From assembly GCA_041738285.1 (NCBI GenBank), contig JBGSQB010000061.1:1-23032 (forward strand): a stretch of DNA of 23,032 nucleotides. The letters run 5' to 3'. The DNA is from SZUA-521 sp041738285. Its GTDB lineage: Bacteria; Pseudomonadota; Gammaproteobacteria; Pseudomonadales; Azotimanducaceae. Shown here in pieces: positions 8,775 through 15,797 of this stretch (the stretch's first letter is position 1; each line of letters opens with the position of its first letter). Position numbers and translations under genes: made by a program. The notes beneath the pieces were generated by a model. The model saw only the letters and a program-made list of their open reading frames with translations, did not search any database and had not been told where the DNA came from.

Positions 8775-8789
8775 TAATGATTGGCATTA
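8775..8789. promoter_or_regulatory. Operator copy 2, in the divergent promoter region
   Basis: TAATGATTGGCATTA, identical over 15 bases to the copy at 7007-7021. It lies 99 bases upstream of the monooxygenase start and 55 bases upstream of the GST-like gene, so one bound repressor could control both directions. The match ends at the palindrome edges: flanking bases differ between the copies, as expected of a protein-binding site and not of a duplicated segment. Confidence 0.75.
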
Positions 8790-8810
8790 TTTCGCGTTCG
8801 TGCTACTAAT
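8781..8810 (+). promoter_or_regulatory. Candidate sigma-70 promoter of the six-gene operon
   Basis: TTGGCA at 8781-8786 resembles a -35 box and lies inside the operator. ACTAAT at 8805-8810, after an 18-base spacer, is a tolerable -10 box. The start codon at 8845 follows by 34 bases. Overlap of operator and -35 suits repression. The hexamers are imperfect. Confidence 0.4.
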
Positions 8811-8844
8811 CGCTCTATCACTGCGAACCACGGCAAGCCAGTCC

Positions 8845-9879
8845 ATGACGATCAAAGAGCCCGTGCAATTCAAAGGCGTGCCCGGGTCACCCTACACGCG
8901 CAAGATGCTCGCCTATATGCGCTACCGGCACATCCGCTATGAACTCTTGATCGGCAACCAGGCGGACACCCTGGGCTTGCCGACACCCAAGGTTGCGCTA
9001 TTGCCGACCTTCTATCTGCCGAACGCACAGGGCGAGTTGGAGGCCGTCGTCGATTCCACGCCACTCATTCGTCGCTTCGAGTCCGAGTTCAAGATCAGAG
9101 CGACCATTCCCGAGAATTCGGTGCTCGCGTTCATCAACTACCTGATTGAAGACTACGCGGACGAGTGGCTGACCAAGGCCATGTTCCACTACCGGTGGCA
9201 CTTCGAACCTGACATCAAGATGGCAGCGAGTATCCTGCCGCGCTGGAGCGGCATTCAGGCACCTGAGGCGCAGCTTCGGAAAATGGCTTCTTTCGTTTCC
9301 GAGCGGCAGATCTCCCGGCTTTATGTAGTCGGCTCGAACGACGTGACGGCACCGGTCATCGAGGACAGCTACAAACGGTTCCTCCACATCATGGACGCGC
9401 TCATCGAGCGTCAGCAGTTCGTGCTGGGCGCGCGCCCCGCATCGGCCGACTTCGCGATCTACGCGCAACTGACCCAACTCGCCAAGTTCGATCCAACGCC
9501 CGCCGCGATCTGTCTGAACGAGGCGCCAAGAGTTCATGCCTGGACGGACCTCGTGGATGACTTGAGCGGCGTGCAGCCGAAGACATCGGATTGGATCGCG
9601 GCTTCATCCATCAACGAGTCGCTCGCCGATCTGCTGACTGAGATTGGTCGCGTCTATGCGCCCGCCCTGCTCGCCAACGCCAAGGCAATTCAATCGGGAC
9701 ATACGCAGATGCAGGCCACCATCGACGGCAGACCCTGGGAACAACCTGCGTTTCCCTACCAGGCCAAATGCTTGCAGTGGATCAACGAGGCGTATCGCAA
9801 GCTCGATGCGCGCGCACGCGGTCAGGTCGACGCGGTGCTCGCCGGTACGGGATGCGATGCGCTGATTCTCAAACAGTAG
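8845..9879 (+). CDS. Enlarged glutathione S-transferase-like protein
   Basis: A 344-residue protein with an N-terminal thioredoxin-fold GST domain and a long helical C-terminal part. The motif GSPYTRK (14-20) offers a possible catalytic Ser15 or Tyr17. LLPTFY has the cis-Pro at 54 that binds the glutathione backbone, and DS at 70-71 fits the gamma-glutamyl contact. LGARPASADFAIYAQL (194-209) is the conserved core helix of the GST C-terminal domain. At 344 residues it is about 120 longer than an ordinary GST, with an additional C-terminal segment of ~100 residues that I cannot assign. I use the ATG at 8845; an in-frame ATG at 8752 would place the operator inside the gene. It is the first gene of the operon, 10 bp before the tandem DsbA-like gene. 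The reaction is unknown; glutathione conjugation or reductive cleavage is likely. Confidence 0.82.
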   Translation: MTIKEPVQFKGVPGSPYTRKMLAYMRYRHIRYELLIGNQADTLGLPTPKVALLPTFYLPNAQGELEAVVDSTPLIRRFESEFKIRATIPENSVLAFINYLIEDYADEWLTKAMFHYRWHFEPDIKMAASILPRWSGIQAPEAQLRKMASFVSERQISRLYVVGSNDVTAPVIEDSYKRFLHIMDALIERQQFVLGARPASADFAIYAQLTQLAKFDPTPAAICLNEAPRVHAWTDLVDDLSGVQPKTSDWIAASSINESLADLLTEIGRVYAPALLANAKAIQSGHTQMQATIDGRPWEQPAFPYQAKCLQWINEAYRKLDARARGQVDAVLAGTGCDALILKQ

Positions 9880-9889
9880 ACATCACCTC

Positions 9890-11173
9890 ATGGACGCCAA
9901 GACGCGGATCCGCTCCACCGCCGCACGCACGTTTGCATCGGCCGGGTACCTCGAGTTTCTGCGCAGCAAAGCCCGCATCAAGCGTCGGCTGCGCGGTGCC
10001 GCACCGGCGGTGCACTATTTTCATCAGGCGGATGACCCGTACAGTCACCTTGCCGTGCAGAAACTGGACCTGCTCCGCACGACCTACGACCTGCCATTCA
10101 AGGTCCACCTCGTCTCGAAACCGGCCGCCGAGTACCAAGGCAGCAGCGAGCACTTCGATCAGTGGGCGCTGCGCGATGCGATCAGCGTAGCTGACGACTA
10201 CGGAACGTCGCTCCATGTCACGCGTTCGCCACGGCCAGATTCGGTGCACGCCGCGAACAATTGTCTCGCCGCACACATGGACCAGAGTGACTTCGCGACG
10301 CGGGCCACTGAGACCGGCAATCGACTGTGGTCCGATCGACTGGAAGCCGAATCCGTAGCGCCAGCCGCGGCCGCAGCCCTGCACGAAGGCAATGCGCTGC
10401 GCGCGCAACTCGGTCACTACCAGGGCGCAATGTTCTACTTCGACGGCGAGTGGTTCTGGGGCGTCGACCGCATGCGCGTGCTCGAGGCCCGTTTGATCGA
10501 AGAAGGCTTCGGCAGTGGTCCGATTCGTGTACCCGAGCCGACGCCCATCAACACGACTGGAATGAATGCGAACGGCATCGTGCTGGAGTACTTTCCGTCG
10601 CTCCGCAGTCCCTACACCGCCATCGGTCACGCACGCGTGCTCGACGTGATCGCGCGCAGCGGCGTCGCGGTGCGTCTGCGTCCCGTCATGCCCATGCTGA
10701 TGCGGGGTATCCCTGCACCGTTTGCCAAGCAGCAGTACATCATCATCGACTCAGCGCGTGAGGCCCGCGCGCGAAACGTGCCTTTCGGCCGCATCGTAGA
10801 TCCATTCGGCGAGCCGGTGAAACGCGCGTTCGCGCTGTTCCCGGGAGCGGTCGGCTTGGGCAAGGGCATGGAGTTCGTCACCGAGTATCTAGCGGCCGCC
10901 TGGGCCGAAGGCACCGACATAGCGGATGCAAAAGACGACGGTCTGCGTCATGTTGCTGCACGCGCAGGCATGAATTGGAACGATCTGCAAAACGCCGCCC
11001 GCGATGCAGACTGGAAGTCGATTCTCGAAGACAACGTCGACGACATGCTGGCGGCGGGCTTGTGGGGCGTACCGAGTTTCCGTGTGTCCGGCGGCAGCAT
11101 CGAGTCCACGTACGCATGTTGGGGGCAGGATCGGATCTGGCGCATCGAAAACGAGATCGCCCGACGAGGATGA
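9890..11173 (+). CDS. Tandem DsbA/HCCA-isomerase-like (GST kappa-type) protein
   Basis: A 427-residue cytoplasmic protein made of two thioredoxin-fold domains of the DsbA/2-hydroxychromene-2-carboxylate isomerase type. No CxxC redox motif is present, so it is not a disulfide oxidase. Domain 1 (about 40-200) has DDPYSHLA at 48-55 where isomerases and kappa GSTs carry Ser-Pro-Tyr, so Asp49 replaces the usual Ser. It also lacks a recognisable cis-Pro loop. Domain 2 (about 230-425) keeps RSPYTAIG with Ser240 and has the cis-Pro loop WGVPSF (Pro395). Both end in the family's WG-x-D-R motif (WGVDRM at 190, WGQDRI at 411). Domain 2 is therefore the better candidate for a glutathione-dependent active site, with domain 1 structural or altered. 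It overlaps no gene; TetR starts 1 bp after its stop. The role is likely glutathione-dependent isomerisation or transfer, and the substrate is unknown. Confidence 0.85.
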   Translation: MDAKTRIRSTAARTFASAGYLEFLRSKARIKRRLRGAAPAVHYFHQADDPYSHLAVQKLDLLRTTYDLPFKVHLVSKPAAEYQGSSEHFDQWALRDAISVADDYGTSLHVTRSPRPDSVHAANNCLAAHMDQSDFATRATETGNRLWSDRLEAESVAPAAAAALHEGNALRAQLGHYQGAMFYFDGEWFWGVDRMRVLEARLIEEGFGSGPIRVPEPTPINTTGMNANGIVLEYFPSLRSPYTAIGHARVLDVIARSGVAVRLRPVMPMLMRGIPAPFAKQQYIIIDSAREARARNVPFGRIVDPFGEPVKRAFALFPGAVGLGKGMEFVTEYLAAAWAEGTDIADAKDDGLRHVAARAGMNWNDLQNAARDADWKSILEDNVDDMLAAGLWGVPSFRVSGGSIESTYACWGQDRIWRIENEIARRG

Positions 11174-11174
11174 C

Positions 11175-11840
11175 ATGGACACACGCGACGCTCGAAGCAA
11201 AGCCACCCAGACTGCACTCATGCGCGCGGCGGAGAAGCTGATTGCCGACAAGGGCATCGGCAATGCGTCCATCCGGGCCATCATCAATGCAGCGGGGCAA
11301 AAGAACGAATCCGCCCTGCAGTATCACTTCCGGAACCTGCAGGGCCTGATTTCAGCGTTACATGCCACACGAGACGCACAGATTCAGGAACGACGTGCCG
11401 CGCATCTCAACGAGCTGCTTGCGAACACGCCCAACCCTTCGCTGCGCGATATCTGCCTGCTCATGGTTGAACCCGCGTTTCAACTCGCGCGGACGCATCC
11501 GGATTTTCGCCGCTACATCAAGGCATTCGGCCACGACATCACCGTGACAGATGGGCCCGCGCTCGATCTGGTCAGTCGGAAGGGCGGCGCAAGTGCACAA
11601 CAGACGGGAAGACTGCTGCGTGCCGCCCTGCCCCATCTTTCCGAACCCGCGTTTCGACGCCGCATGGACGGCGCTCTGAGATTCATTTCAGCATCGATGG
11701 TCCACCACGCCCGCCAGAAGAGCGCCTTTCGCGGCGCGTCGTCTGATCTTTTCTTGCACAGCCTGATCGATGCGTTGGTCGGGCTCTTGAGCGCACCCGA
11801 ATCGGAAGCAACCAAGGCCGCTGGGCGGCGCAAGGAGTAA
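11175..11840 (+). CDS. TetR-family transcriptional regulator
   Basis: A 221-residue regulator with an N-terminal TetR helix-turn-helix at about 12-57. AAEKLIADKGIGNASIRAII is followed by the recognition-helix region ending in the typical YHF (50-52) with ALQ before it. The remaining ~160 residues form the variable helical ligand-binding and dimer domain. The ATG at 11175 has GAGGA a few bases upstream and follows the previous stop by 1 bp; longer in-frame starts would lie deep inside the previous gene. It sits in the middle of the operon that begins at the 15-base palindrome, so autoregulation is likely. Palindromes of this size, overlapping promoters, are usual TetR targets. That it binds TAATG-N5-CATTA, and what effector releases it, are inferences. 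Confidence 0.92.
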   Translation: MDTRDARSKATQTALMRAAEKLIADKGIGNASIRAIINAAGQKNESALQYHFRNLQGLISALHATRDAQIQERRAAHLNELLANTPNPSLRDICLLMVEPAFQLARTHPDFRRYIKAFGHDITVTDGPALDLVSRKGGASAQQTGRLLRAALPHLSEPAFRRRMDGALRFISASMVHHARQKSAFRGASSDLFLHSLIDALVGLLSAPESEATKAAGRRKE

Positions 11841-11842
11841 CC

Positions 11843-12607
11843 ATGAGCGACAACTCAGCACCGGTAGTACTGTACGGCGTGCCATTCTCACAGCCGGTTC
11901 GCGCCGTGATGTGGTTGCTCCTGTACAAGCGCATGCCCTTCGAAATAGTGCTCATCAATCCGGGTTCCAAAGGCGAAACCGGCAGTCGCAACCCTGCGTT
12001 CCTGGCCAAGAATCCCGGCGGCACCATTCCCACCATCGAGGAACGCGACACCGGTTTCGTGCTCGGCGAAGCGCACGCCATCATGTGCTATCTGGCGAAC
12101 AAGCATGCGTGGACCGACGTCTACCCGGGCGATCATCGCCGCCGCGCGGCGGTCGACTGGTATCTGCACTACCACCACCGCAATGTGCGTGATGCATCAA
12201 TAGGCCTCGTGGCACCGAAGATCCGCAAGGACCTCGACATTCCGCAGACCACACAGCTCGCTGCACGCGCCACGCTTACCGGCGCATTGCGCGCCCTGGA
12301 GTCGGGCTGGCTCGCACAGTCGCGATTCTTGACCGGTGCCCAACTGACCCTGGCCGACTTCGCGGCGTACGTCGAAATCGGCCAGCTTCAATCCGACTTC
12401 ACCAATCTGTTCGACTTTGCGCCCTACCCGAACGTGCGACGCTGGCTGGGCGACATGAAGCAGATCGACGGCCACGACGACGTTCATGTAGTACTGGCGG
12501 AACTCGGTGACATCAGCGCCACACCACCGTCGATGGATCAGATCAAACACGCCAACAAACGCGCGCTCGGCGTACTGAAGGCCAAGCTCGACCAACTTGC
12601 CGGGTGA
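11843..12607 (+). CDS. Glutathione S-transferase, theta-like
   Basis: A 254-residue GST. The N-terminal domain has YGVPFSQPVRAVMWLL, matching the theta-class motif in which Ser16 activates glutathione. NPGGTIPTIEE carries the cis-Pro at 63. The usual Glu-Ser pair that contacts the gamma-glutamyl group is Glu76-Ala77 here, a change at the Ser. The C-terminal domain has LTLADFAAYVEIGQL, the standard helix-6 capping region. Theta-type and related bacterial GSTs include dehalogenating enzymes such as dichloromethane dehalogenase, which would fit a haloalkane dehalogenase in the same regulon, but the sequence alone does not show it. It starts 2 bp after tetR ends and lies 6 bp before the DUF1330 gene. 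Confidence 0.9.
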   Translation: MSDNSAPVVLYGVPFSQPVRAVMWLLLYKRMPFEIVLINPGSKGETGSRNPAFLAKNPGGTIPTIEERDTGFVLGEAHAIMCYLANKHAWTDVYPGDHRRRAAVDWYLHYHHRNVRDASIGLVAPKIRKDLDIPQTTQLAARATLTGALRALESGWLAQSRFLTGAQLTLADFAAYVEIGQLQSDFTNLFDFAPYPNVRRWLGDMKQIDGHDDVHVVLAELGDISATPPSMDQIKHANKRALGVLKAKLDQLAG

Positions 12608-12613
12608 ACTCCA

Positions 12614-13060
12614 ATGAAGGTGAACAACAGCGTCTATCCCAACGAAACACAGCTCAAAGGCTTCATGGAGCCGGGTCCAGACGGTCCGATCTACATGGTC
12701 AATCTGCTCAGGTTCAAGGACAAAGCCGAGTACTCCGATGGTCGTCCGTCAGATTTGACAGGCGAGGCTGCGTACGACATCTATGGCCGCGCCGTATCTA
12801 AACTGATCACCGAATTCGGCGGCGCAGCCATGTTCAGCGCAACTGTCGAGCGGCTGATGCTCGGCGAGGTAGAAGAGCTGTGGCACAAGGTCGCCATCGC
12901 AATGTATCCCTCCCGTGCCGCAATGCTGGCGATGATGCGTTCACCGACCATGCAGGAGATCGGCGTTCACCGCGCCGCTGGACTTGCCGGCCAGCTCAAC
13001 ATCGAAACGACAGATGCGGCGGGCCTGTGGCTCGACGCATCGAACGACAATCCAGGTTAG
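12614..13060 (+). CDS. DUF1330-like small protein
   Basis: A 148-residue protein with the pattern of the DUF1330 family, a dimeric alpha-beta barrel related to ferredoxin-like monooxygenase folds. It shows PIYMVNLLRFKDKAEY near 25-40, YDIYGRAVSKLI in the middle, then KVAIAMYPSRAAMLAMM around 91-107 and a closing sheet strand. Function in the family is unproven; members often sit beside catabolic enzymes. It lies 6 bp after the theta-like GST and 38 bp before YghU, so it is probably part of the same transcript. No signal peptide or cofactor motif is visible. Confidence 0.82.
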   Translation: MKVNNSVYPNETQLKGFMEPGPDGPIYMVNLLRFKDKAEYSDGRPSDLTGEAAYDIYGRAVSKLITEFGGAAMFSATVERLMLGEVEELWHKVAIAMYPSRAAMLAMMRSPTMQEIGVHRAAGLAGQLNIETTDAAGLWLDASNDNPG

Positions 13061-13098
13061 ATTAGCGCCCTCGAATCTCAAACCAGCCGGAGCAACGC

Positions 13099-13938
13099 AT
13101 GACGGAACCATACACGCCGCCGAAGGTATGGCAGTGGGCCAAGGGCAGCGGCGGTCGATTCGCCAACATCAATCGGCCCATAGCCGGTGCTACCCACGAC
13201 AAGGAATTGCCGACCGGCAAACACCCGCTGCAGCTTCATTCCCTCGCCACTCCCAACGGCGTGAAAGTGACGATCCTGCTGGAAGAGTTGCTCGAGCTCG
13301 GCATCGCCGGCGCGGAGTACGACGCTTATCTCATCAACATCGGCGAGGGTCAGCAATTCAGCAGCGGCTTCGTCGCAATTAATCCGAACTCGAAGATCCC
13401 TGCGCTGCTCGATCGCAGCACAGCAAAGCCCACCCGCGTGTTCGAGTCCGGCGCGATCCTGGTCTATCTCGCCGAGAAGTTCGGCAAGTTCATGCCAACG
13501 GATCCGACCCAGCGGGCGGAGTGCCTTTCATGGCTGTTCTGGCAGATGGGCAGCGCCCCCTATCTGGGCGGTGGCTTCGGCCACTTCTATGCCTACGCGC
13601 CGGAGAAGATCGAATACTGCATCGATCGCTACGCGATGGAAGTCAAACGGCTGCTCGATGTGCTCGACAAGCATCTCGCGGAAAACACGTATCTATGCGG
13701 CGACACCTACACCATCGCCGACATGGCGAACTACCCCTGGTGGGGTGCGCTGGTGCTGCACAACATCTACGAAGCGGCCGAGTTCCTCGATGTTGCGTCG
13801 TACACGCACGTCATTCGCTGGGCAAAGGCAATCGAAGAACGGCCCGCGGTACAGCGCGGCCGACGTGTGAATCGTCCATGGGGACCGGAGGAAACGCGCG
13901 TCGTCGAGCGCCACAGCAAGGCCGACTTCGGCGCCTGA
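13099..13938 (+). CDS. yghU: YghU-type glutathione transferase / disulfide-bond reductase
   Basis: A 279-residue Nu-class GST closely resembling E. coli YghU. The long N-terminal extension (to about 40), HSLATPNGVKVTILLEELLE at 47-66 and the stretch FSSGFVAINPNSKIPALLD (87-105) are hallmark segments. Thr51/Asn53 should contact glutathione, Pro101 is the cis-Pro and Glu116-Ser117 bind the gamma-glutamyl group. Nu-class enzymes bind two glutathiones and reduce disulfides or organic hydroperoxides, with little classical transferase activity. It is the last gene of the operon. Its stop is only 6 bp from the stop of the convergent nitroreductase, with no terminator hairpin visible between them. 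Confidence 0.92.
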   Translation: MTEPYTPPKVWQWAKGSGGRFANINRPIAGATHDKELPTGKHPLQLHSLATPNGVKVTILLEELLELGIAGAEYDAYLINIGEGQQFSSGFVAINPNSKIPALLDRSTAKPTRVFESGAILVYLAEKFGKFMPTDPTQRAECLSWLFWQMGSAPYLGGGFGHFYAYAPEKIEYCIDRYAMEVKRLLDVLDKHLAENTYLCGDTYTIADMANYPWWGALVLHNIYEAAEFLDVASYTHVIRWAKAIEERPAVQRGRRVNRPWGPEETRVVERHSKADFGA

Positions 13939-13944
13939 GCAGAG

Positions 13945-14619
13945 TCAATCGAACCCGACAAATGACGCCACTTCTTCCACGGGCCTGCGCCGTGAGACGA
14001 CGTGGTTGGCGGGGAAGTCATCGTCCGGATATCCCATCGCGACGCAGATCATGATGACCTGATCGTCGGGGATACCGGCGTGCTCGCGCACGACAGGCGA
14101 CTGCATGATGCCTTGGCTGTTCACGACCGCGCCGAGCCCTTTCGACCACGCCGCCGTGACGAGTCCGTTGACCAGCGCCCCACAATCGAACTGCGCGATG
14201 TCACCACCCTGGAGTTCCTTGTCGTAGGTGACAACGATAGACACGGGCGCATCGAACTGGCGAAAACCCCGCATGACCCAATCCTGCCGTTTGTCGGAGT
14301 CGTTGCGTTCGATGCCCATCGCATTGAACAACTGCACCGCAATGTCGACTTGGCGCTGCCGATGGTCGCCTTGATAAGCCCCATGCGATCGAATCTCACG
14401 CGAGGGTGGTACGCCGGCGAGGTTACGTTCGGTGTTTCCCTGGCGGACGCGATCGAGCACGTCGCCAGTGAGCACGTAGAGGTGCCAGGGCTGCGTGTTC
14501 ATCGATGACGGCGAGCGAATCGCCATCGCGATGACTTCTTCCAGCACCGCGCGCGGCACGGGATCACGCTTGTATCCTCTAATGCTGCGCCGCCCTTTCA
14601 CAACTTCTTCGAAATCCAA
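13945..14619 (-). CDS. Nitroreductase-family FMN oxidoreductase
   Basis: A 224-residue FMN-dependent NAD(P)H oxidoreductase. KGRRSIRGYK (8-17) and SPSSMNTQPWHLYVL (36-50) are the FMN phosphate and ring-binding segments of the nitroreductase fold. The second FMN contact is probably around KGLGAVVNSQG (160-170), with VAMGYPDD near the C terminus. The start is set at a TTG (14619) because AAGGAG (14625-14630) lies 5 bases upstream and the protein then begins MDFEEVVKGRRS, the normal family start. The longer in-frame ATG at 14718 would add 33 residues unlike the family and overlap the divergent pump gene. Substrates may be nitroaromatics, quinones or enones. It diverges from the RND adaptor gene and converges on yghU. 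Confidence 0.9.
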   Translation of the reverse strand: MDFEEVVKGRRSIRGYKRDPVPRAVLEEVIAMAIRSPSSMNTQPWHLYVLTGDVLDRVRQGNTERNLAGVPPSREIRSHGAYQGDHRQRQVDIAVQLFNAMGIERNDSDKRQDWVMRGFRQFDAPVSIVVTYDKELQGGDIAQFDCGALVNGLVTAAWSKGLGAVVNSQGIMQSPVVREHAGIPDDQVIMICVAMGYPDDDFPANHVVSRRRPVEEVASFVGFD

Positions 14620-14624
14620 GGGTT

Positions 14625-14630
14625 CTCCTT
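14625..14630 (-). promoter_or_regulatory. Ribosome site that fixes the TTG start of the nitroreductase
   Basis: AAGGAG on the minus strand, 5 bases before the TTG codon at 14619. No comparable site precedes the alternative ATG at 14718. Confidence 0.75.
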
Positions 14631-14726
14631 TCCGATCAGCAGCGAACGGATCGCAGTATAGCCGTGGACTCCACGATAGTATCCTTACGCCTCGAGACAC
14701 CCTTTCGCGATCGGCCAAGGATTGGT

Positions 14727-15797
14727 TTGAAAGCCTACATCGTCGTCATCTGCCTGTTGCTGGTCATCTTCGGATCGATCGGCGGTTATCTGTACCAGCG
14801 TTTCAGCGCATTCGCCGATATGGATTTCACTCCACCTCCCGTCACCGTGGCCGTGTCGACCGCCGCGCTCGAGAGTTGGGACGAGACACTCAATGCAGTG
14901 GGCACGGTACAGGCTGTCAGAGGGATTCAGCTCACGTCGGAGACCAGCGGAGAAATCACTCGGATACTGTTCGACTCGGGCGATCGAGTGACCACAGGCC
15001 AGTTGTTGCTGGTCCTGAACGATGAGATCGAGATCGCCAGCCGACAGAATCAGATCGCAAGCCTCGAACTCGCCGAACTACTGTACGCACGCGACAGCGC
15101 GCTGATCAACCAGAAGACGATTCCACAGACCCAGTTCGATCGCACCAGAGCCGACCTCGAGCGCACTCGGGCGCAACTGGCGGAGACTGAAGCGCGGCTC
15201 GCCAACAAGCGGATTGAGGCGCCATTCTCCGGCATGATCGGCATACGGCGGGTCGACGTCGGTGACTACCTGTCGCCAGGCACGCTCATCGCAACGCTGC
15301 AGGATCACAGCGAACTCGAGATCGATTTCACGCTGCCGGCGCGCCACGCGCAGAAGCCGCGTGCCGGACTCCGCGTGTCCGTGCGGGTCGATGCATTCCC
15401 CGATCGCCGCTTCGCCGCCGTCGTTACCGCCGTTGATTCGCGCGTTGACCCCGACACGCGCAACGTGCTGCTACGCGCCCGCCTCGAACAGGCCGATGGC
15501 TTGCTGCCCGGCATGTTCGCGGTCCTCGATGTGGATTTGGGCGATCGTCAGCAGGTGATCGCGATACCGGAGACCGCCATGACCTACGCGCTGCAGGGCA
15601 ACACCGTGTACGTCGTCGAAACGGCCGAGAATGGTGAATTGACCGCTACGGCGAAGATCGTGCGCGCAGGCCGTGTGCGCGACAGCAAAGTCGCGGTGCT
15701 CGAGGGCCTCAATGCCGGCGACCGAGTCGTGAGTGTCGGCCAGAACAAGCTGTATCGCGGTGTGCGTGTCGTGATCGATGAAGACGTGGCCCTGTAG
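14727..15797 (+). CDS. RND efflux periplasmic adaptor (membrane fusion protein)
   Basis: A 356-residue HlyD/AcrA-type adaptor linking the RND pump to an outer-membrane channel. With the TTG start at 14727 (AAGGA at 14717-14721, 5-base spacer) the protein begins with a signal anchor, KAYIVVICLLLVIFGSIGGY. A GTG at 14664 is an alternative that would add 21 residues before the anchor and has no good ribosome site. A biotinyl-lipoyl half (SGEITRILFDSGDRVTTGQ) leads into a helical hairpin (SLELAELLYARDSAL to LERTRAQLAETEARL). The second half then follows (RIEAPFSGMIGIRRVDVGDY), then the beta-barrel domain, with VIAIPETAMTYALQGNTVYVV near the end. Its stop overlaps the pump's GTG start by one base, indicating translational coupling. 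No outer-membrane factor gene is in the window. Confidence 0.92.
   Translation: MKAYIVVICLLLVIFGSIGGYLYQRFSAFADMDFTPPPVTVAVSTAALESWDETLNAVGTVQAVRGIQLTSETSGEITRILFDSGDRVTTGQLLLVLNDEIEIASRQNQIASLELAELLYARDSALINQKTIPQTQFDRTRADLERTRAQLAETEARLANKRIEAPFSGMIGIRRVDVGDYLSPGTLIATLQDHSELEIDFTLPARHAQKPRAGLRVSVRVDAFPDRRFAAVVTAVDSRVDPDTRNVLLRARLEQADGLLPGMFAVLDVDLGDRQQVIAIPETAMTYALQGNTVYVVETAENGELTATAKIVRAGRVRDSKVAVLEGLNAGDRVVSVGQNKLYRGVRVVIDEDVAL

Noticed and set aside
9869..10630. 253-codon minus-strand open frame opposite the tandem DsbA-like gene
   Set aside because: No recognisable domain, antisense to a gene with clear paired thioredoxin-fold motifs.
13939..13944. Terminator between yghU and the nitroreductase
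   Set aside because: Only 6 bases separate the stops and no hairpin with a T run was found around them.
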